In this document: piece by piece, positions 61,187-64,000 of the stretch | How positions within the stretch are numbered: the first letter of the stretch is position 1 | Layout of the letters: each line of letters opens with the position of its first letter | Source of the DNA: Kibdelosporangium persicum | GTDB lineage: Bacteria; Actinomycetota; Actinomycetes; Mycobacteriales; Pseudonocardiaceae | DNA length: 64,000 nucleotides | NCBI RefSeq assembly: GCF_013280595.1 | Contig: NZ_JAAATY010000028.1 | Coordinates: 1 to 64,000 of the forward strand | Reading direction: 5' to 3' | Translations under genes and position numbers: made by a program | Notes under the pieces: model-generated | Seen by the model: the letters and a program-made list of their open reading frames with translations, nothing else | What the model was told of the DNA's origin: nothing | Databases searched by the model: none

Positions 61187-64000
61187 ATGAGACACAGATT
61201 CGCGCGCCTGTTATCAGTCATCGGCGGCGCTTTGCTGGTGATCGGGCTGGCCTCGCCGGTCGCCACCGCACACCCGGAAGGTCTGCACGTCCTGCTGTTC
61301 AGCAAGACCACGGGCTACCGGCACGACTCGATCCCGGCCGGGATCACGATGTTCGACCAGTTGGCCGCGCAGAACCAATGGGAGGTGACCAAGAGCGAGA
61401 ATTCGACGGTCTTCAACGACGCCACGCTCGCCACGTTCGACGTGGTCGTGATGTTGCAGACCTCGGGAATGGTGTGGGACAACGACGCCCAGCGCGCCGC
61501 CGTGCAGAAGTACGTGCGCGGCGGTGGTGGCATCGTGGCGATCCACAACGCGACGGACATGAACATCGAGCAGCAGTTCCCGTGGTGGGACCAGATGCTC
61601 GGCATGACGATGACGCAGCACTCGGCGATCGTGTCCGGCACCGCCAAGGTGGCCGACCGCGAACACCCGTCCGGGCAAGGACTTCCGGACCGGTGGACGC
61701 GCACCGAGGAGTGGTACAACTTCAACCGCTCCGCACGCGGTGACGTGCACGTGCTGGCCACCGCGGACGAGACCACCTACGACGCCGGTCCGAACAAGAT
61801 GGGCCACGACCACCCGATCTCGTGGTGCCGCAACTTCGAGGGCGGACGGTTGTGGGCCACCGCCATGGGCCACCAGGCTTCCAGTTACTCCGAGCCGCTG
61901 TTCCGCGAGCACGTCAAGGGCGGCGTGGAATCGGCCGGTGGCCGGGTCGCGGCGGACTGCGGTCCCACGGTGTGGAGCAGCTTCGAGAAGGTCACCCTGG
62001 ACGACAACACCGTCGGGCCCGCCGCGCTGGACGTCGCCAAGGACGGCCGCGTGTTCTACGCCGAGTACGGCGGCAAGGTGAAGATCCACAAGCCGGACAC
62101 CCGCACCACCGTCACGGCGGCCACGATCAACGTGTACACCGGGGGCGAGGACGGCCTGACCGGTCTCGCGCTCGACCCGGACTTCGCCACCACCAGGTGG
62201 ATCTACCTGATGTACTCGCCGGCGGGCGGCAGCGAGCACATCGCGAGGGTTTCCCGGTTCACCGTCAACGGTGACACGCTGGACATGGCCACCGAGCAGG
62301 TGATCATGAAGGTGCCGTCGTCACGTCAGGCGCCCGAGCCGGGCCACACCGGCGGTTACATCACGTTCGGACCGAACGGCAACCTCTACATCGGCACCGG
62401 TGACGACATCGAGCCGTTCCGCTCCGACGGGTACGCGCCGATCGACGAGCGGCCGGGCTGGGCGAACAACGACGTCCAGGGCACCTCGGCGAACACCAAC
62501 GACCTGCGGGGCAAGATCCTGCGCATCCACCCGGAGGCCAACGGGACCTACACGATCCCGTCCGGCAACATGTTCGCGCCGGGTACGGCCAGGACGAAGC
62601 CCGAGATCTACGCGATGGGCTTCCGCAACCCGTTCCGGTTCTCGGTGCACCCGACGACGGGCGTGATCTACGCGGCCGACTACGGCCCGGACGCGGCCAA
62701 CGACAACGCCAACCGGGGCCCGGCGGCGATCGTCGAATGGAACATCATCAGCTCGCCGGGCTTCTACGGCTGGCCGTACTGCGTCGGCGACAACATCGCG
62801 TACAACGACTACAACTTCGCCACCGGGCAGTCGAGCGGGAAGTTCAACTGCGCCAACCCGGTGAACAACTCGCCGAACAACACCGGGCTGACCCAGCTGC
62901 CGGCCGCTCGCAAGGCCGACGTCTGGTACGGCAACGGCGCCAACGGGTTCAAGTTCCCGGAGGTCGGCGACGGTGGCGAGGCGCCGCACGCGTTCCCGGT
63001 CTACCAGTACGACCCGGCCAACCCGTCACCGACGAAGTTCCCGGAGTACTTCGACCAGACACCGTTCTTCGGCGAGTGGTCCCGCAACAAGATGTTCGAG
63101 TTCCGGCTCGGCCAGGACGGGAAATTGCTGAAGATAAACAGCTTCCTGTCGAACCTGAGCTTCAAGTCGCCGATGGACGCCAAGTTCGGCCCCGACGGCG
63201 CGATGTACCTCCTGGAGTGGGGGACCGGATTCGGCCGGGACAACCCGGACTCCGGGCTCTACCGCATCGACTACACCACCGGCGACCGCAGCCCGGTCGC
63301 CACGGCGACAGCCACCCCGAGTTCGGGTGGCTCGCCGCTGACGGTGCAGTTCTCCAGCGCCGGATCGAGGGACCCGGAAGGCGGTCCGGTGACCTACCGG
63401 TGGGAGTTCGGTGACGGCGGCACGTCCACCGCGGCCAACCCCAGTCACACCTACACGTCGAAGGGACAGTTCAACGCCAAGCTGACGGTCACCGACGCGG
63501 GCGGCAAGACAGGCGTGGCGAACGTGATCGTGACCTCGGGCAACACCGCTCCGACGGTCAACCTCAGCATCCCGGACGGCGGCATGTTCGACTGGGGCAC
63601 CACCATCCCGTACACGGTCACAGTCACCGATCCCGAAGACGGCACCGTCGACTGCACGAAGGTGAGCACGACACCAGCGCTGGGACATGACCAGCACGCC
63701 CACGACCTCACGCCGATCCCGGGCTGCTCCGGCACACTGAACCCGCAGACCGACAGTGCGCACGCCGCGGTGAACGTGTTCTACGTCGCGGACGCCAAGT
63801 ACACCGACAAGGGCGCGACCGGGGTTCCCCCGCTGACCGGCAGCCGAAAGATCGTGCTGCAACCCAAGCACAAGCAGGCCGAGTTCTTCACCGGCTCGTC
63901 CGGCGTGCGCGTCGTCTCGCAGTCCGGCGCGCAGTCAGGCGCCCGGGTCGGCGACATCAGCAACAACGACTGGATCTCGTTCAAGCCGTACAACTTCACC
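61187..64000 (+). CDS. Secreted ThuA-like/sugar-dehydrogenase/PKD protein (3' end outside window)
   Basis: At least 938 residues, open at the right edge. Sec signal peptide (RFARLLSVIGGALLVIGLASPVATA) with a TTA codon at position 9 (61211-61213). A ThuA-like, class I amidotransferase-fold domain (about 30-255: LLFSKTTGYRHDSI, GGGGIVAIHNATD, GHDHPISW) precedes a glucose/sorbosone-dehydrogenase-type beta-propeller (about 260-690: EDGLTGLALDP, LRGKILRIHP, MGFRNPFRFSVHP). A PKD domain follows (about 700-785, YRWEFGDGG). The last visible residues (GDISNNDWISFKPYNFT) look like the beginning of a CBM6-like carbohydrate-binding module. ATG follows GGAGGAG. Likely an extracellular PQQ-linked sugar oxidoreductase or a binding protein; the ThuA domain has no proven reaction. 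It follows the beta-helix gene by 31 bases. Confidence 0.9.
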   Translation, partial: MRHRFARLLSVIGGALLVIGLASPVATAHPEGLHVLLFSKTTGYRHDSIPAGITMFDQLAAQNQWEVTKSENSTVFNDATLATFDVVVMLQTSGMVWDNDAQRAAVQKYVRGGGGIVAIHNATDMNIEQQFPWWDQMLGMTMTQHSAIVSGTAKVADREHPSGQGLPDRWTRTEEWYNFNRSARGDVHVLATADETTYDAGPNKMGHDHPISWCRNFEGGRLWATAMGHQASSYSEPLFREHVKGGVESAGGRVAADCGPTVWSSFEKVTLDDNTVGPAALDVAKDGRVFYAEYGGKVKIHKPDTRTTVTAATINVYTGGEDGLTGLALDPDFATTRWIYLMYSPAGGSEHIARVSRFTVNGDTLDMATEQVIMKVPSSRQAPEPGHTGGYITFGPNGNLYIGTGDDIEPFRSDGYAPIDERPGWANNDVQGTSANTNDLRGKILRIHPEANGTYTIPSGNMFAPGTARTKPEIYAMGFRNPFRFSVHPTTGVIYAADYGPDAANDNANRGPAAIVEWNIISSPGFYGWPYCVGDNIAYNDYNFATGQSSGKFNCANPVNNSPNNTGLTQLPAARKADVWYGNGANGFKFPEVGDGGEAPHAFPVYQYDPANPSPTKFPEYFDQTPFFGEWSRNKMFEFRLGQDGKLLKINSFLSNLSFKSPMDAKFGPDGAMYLLEWGTGFGRDNPDSGLYRIDYTTGDRSPVATATATPSSGGSPLTVQFSSAGSRDPEGGPVTYRWEFGDGGTSTAANPSHTYTSKGQFNAKLTVTDAGGKTGVANVIVTSGNTAPTVNLSIPDGGMFDWGTTIPYTVTVTDPEDGTVDCTKVSTTPALGHDQHAHDLTPIPGCSGTLNPQTDSAHAAVNVFYVADAKYTDKGATGVPPLTGSRKIVLQPKHKQAEFFTGSSGVRVVSQSGAQSGARVGDISNNDWISFKPYNFT

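Overview
The DNA is a high-GC actinomycete chromosome segment. The PKS module style, GTG starts, Tat/Sec secretomes with ricin-type lectin domains and occasional TTA codons all point there. A Pseudonocardiales relative is my guess from style only. I see no tRNA, rRNA, CRISPR array, insertion sequence or phage gene.

Bases 1 to about 40,400 are the right-hand part of a type I modular polyketide cluster. The first PKS gene is cut by the left window edge inside an acyltransferase (AT). Three giant genes carry six modules: (1) AT-DH-ER-KR-ACP; (2) KS-AT-DH-ER-KR-ACP with a visibly decayed ER; (3) KS-AT-DH-ER-KR-ACP whose AT has an unusual HASH specificity motif; (4) KS-AT-DH-KR-ACP whose DH has lost its catalytic His segment; (5) KS-AT-KR-ACP; (6) a divergent KS, a gutted AT, a KR and a PCP-like ACP. 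A fourth gene encodes a free KS-AT protein. Its KS has Ser at the nucleophile position and has lost one catalytic His, but its AT looks intact. Next comes a translationally coupled cassette of hydroxyacyl-CoA dehydrogenase, free ACP, acyl-CoA dehydrogenase and FkbH, which is the hydroxymalonyl-ACP part of the methoxymalonyl pathway without the O-methyltransferase. A type II thioesterase closes the operon. A convergent SARP-cyclase-like-ATPase regulator (PimR-type architecture, with a TTA codon) follows after a strong shared hairpin terminator. No chain-terminating thioesterase domain lies in the window.

Bases 40,400 to 41,700 are a boundary: a low-GC regulatory stretch, an unrecognised small gene, a doubtful 42-codon ORF and a hairpin between convergent genes.

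Bases 41,690 to 64,000 are a plant-polysaccharide utilisation locus. It holds secreted GH127, GH43, CE1-type esterase, GH95 and a beta-helix GH141-like enzyme, most fused to ricin-type lectin domains. It also has two FadR-type GntR regulators, a DJ-1/PfpI protein, a carbohydrate ABC importer without its own ATPase, an unrecognised 636-residue protein with glycosidase-like features, and a ThuA/sugar-dehydrogenase/PKD secreted protein cut by the right edge. Two near-identical LacI-type palindromes sit upstream of the leftward GH43-GH127 pair and the rightward esterase-GH95 group, suggesting one repressor (not in the window) controls both. The enzyme set resembles that used on arabinose- and fucose-rich pectin side chains.

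The most interesting point is the end of the PKS: an AT-gutted module 6 next to a free protein with an apparently dead KS and a live AT, directly followed by genes making a special ACP-bound extender unit. This suggests an AT supplied in trans within an otherwise cis-AT system.
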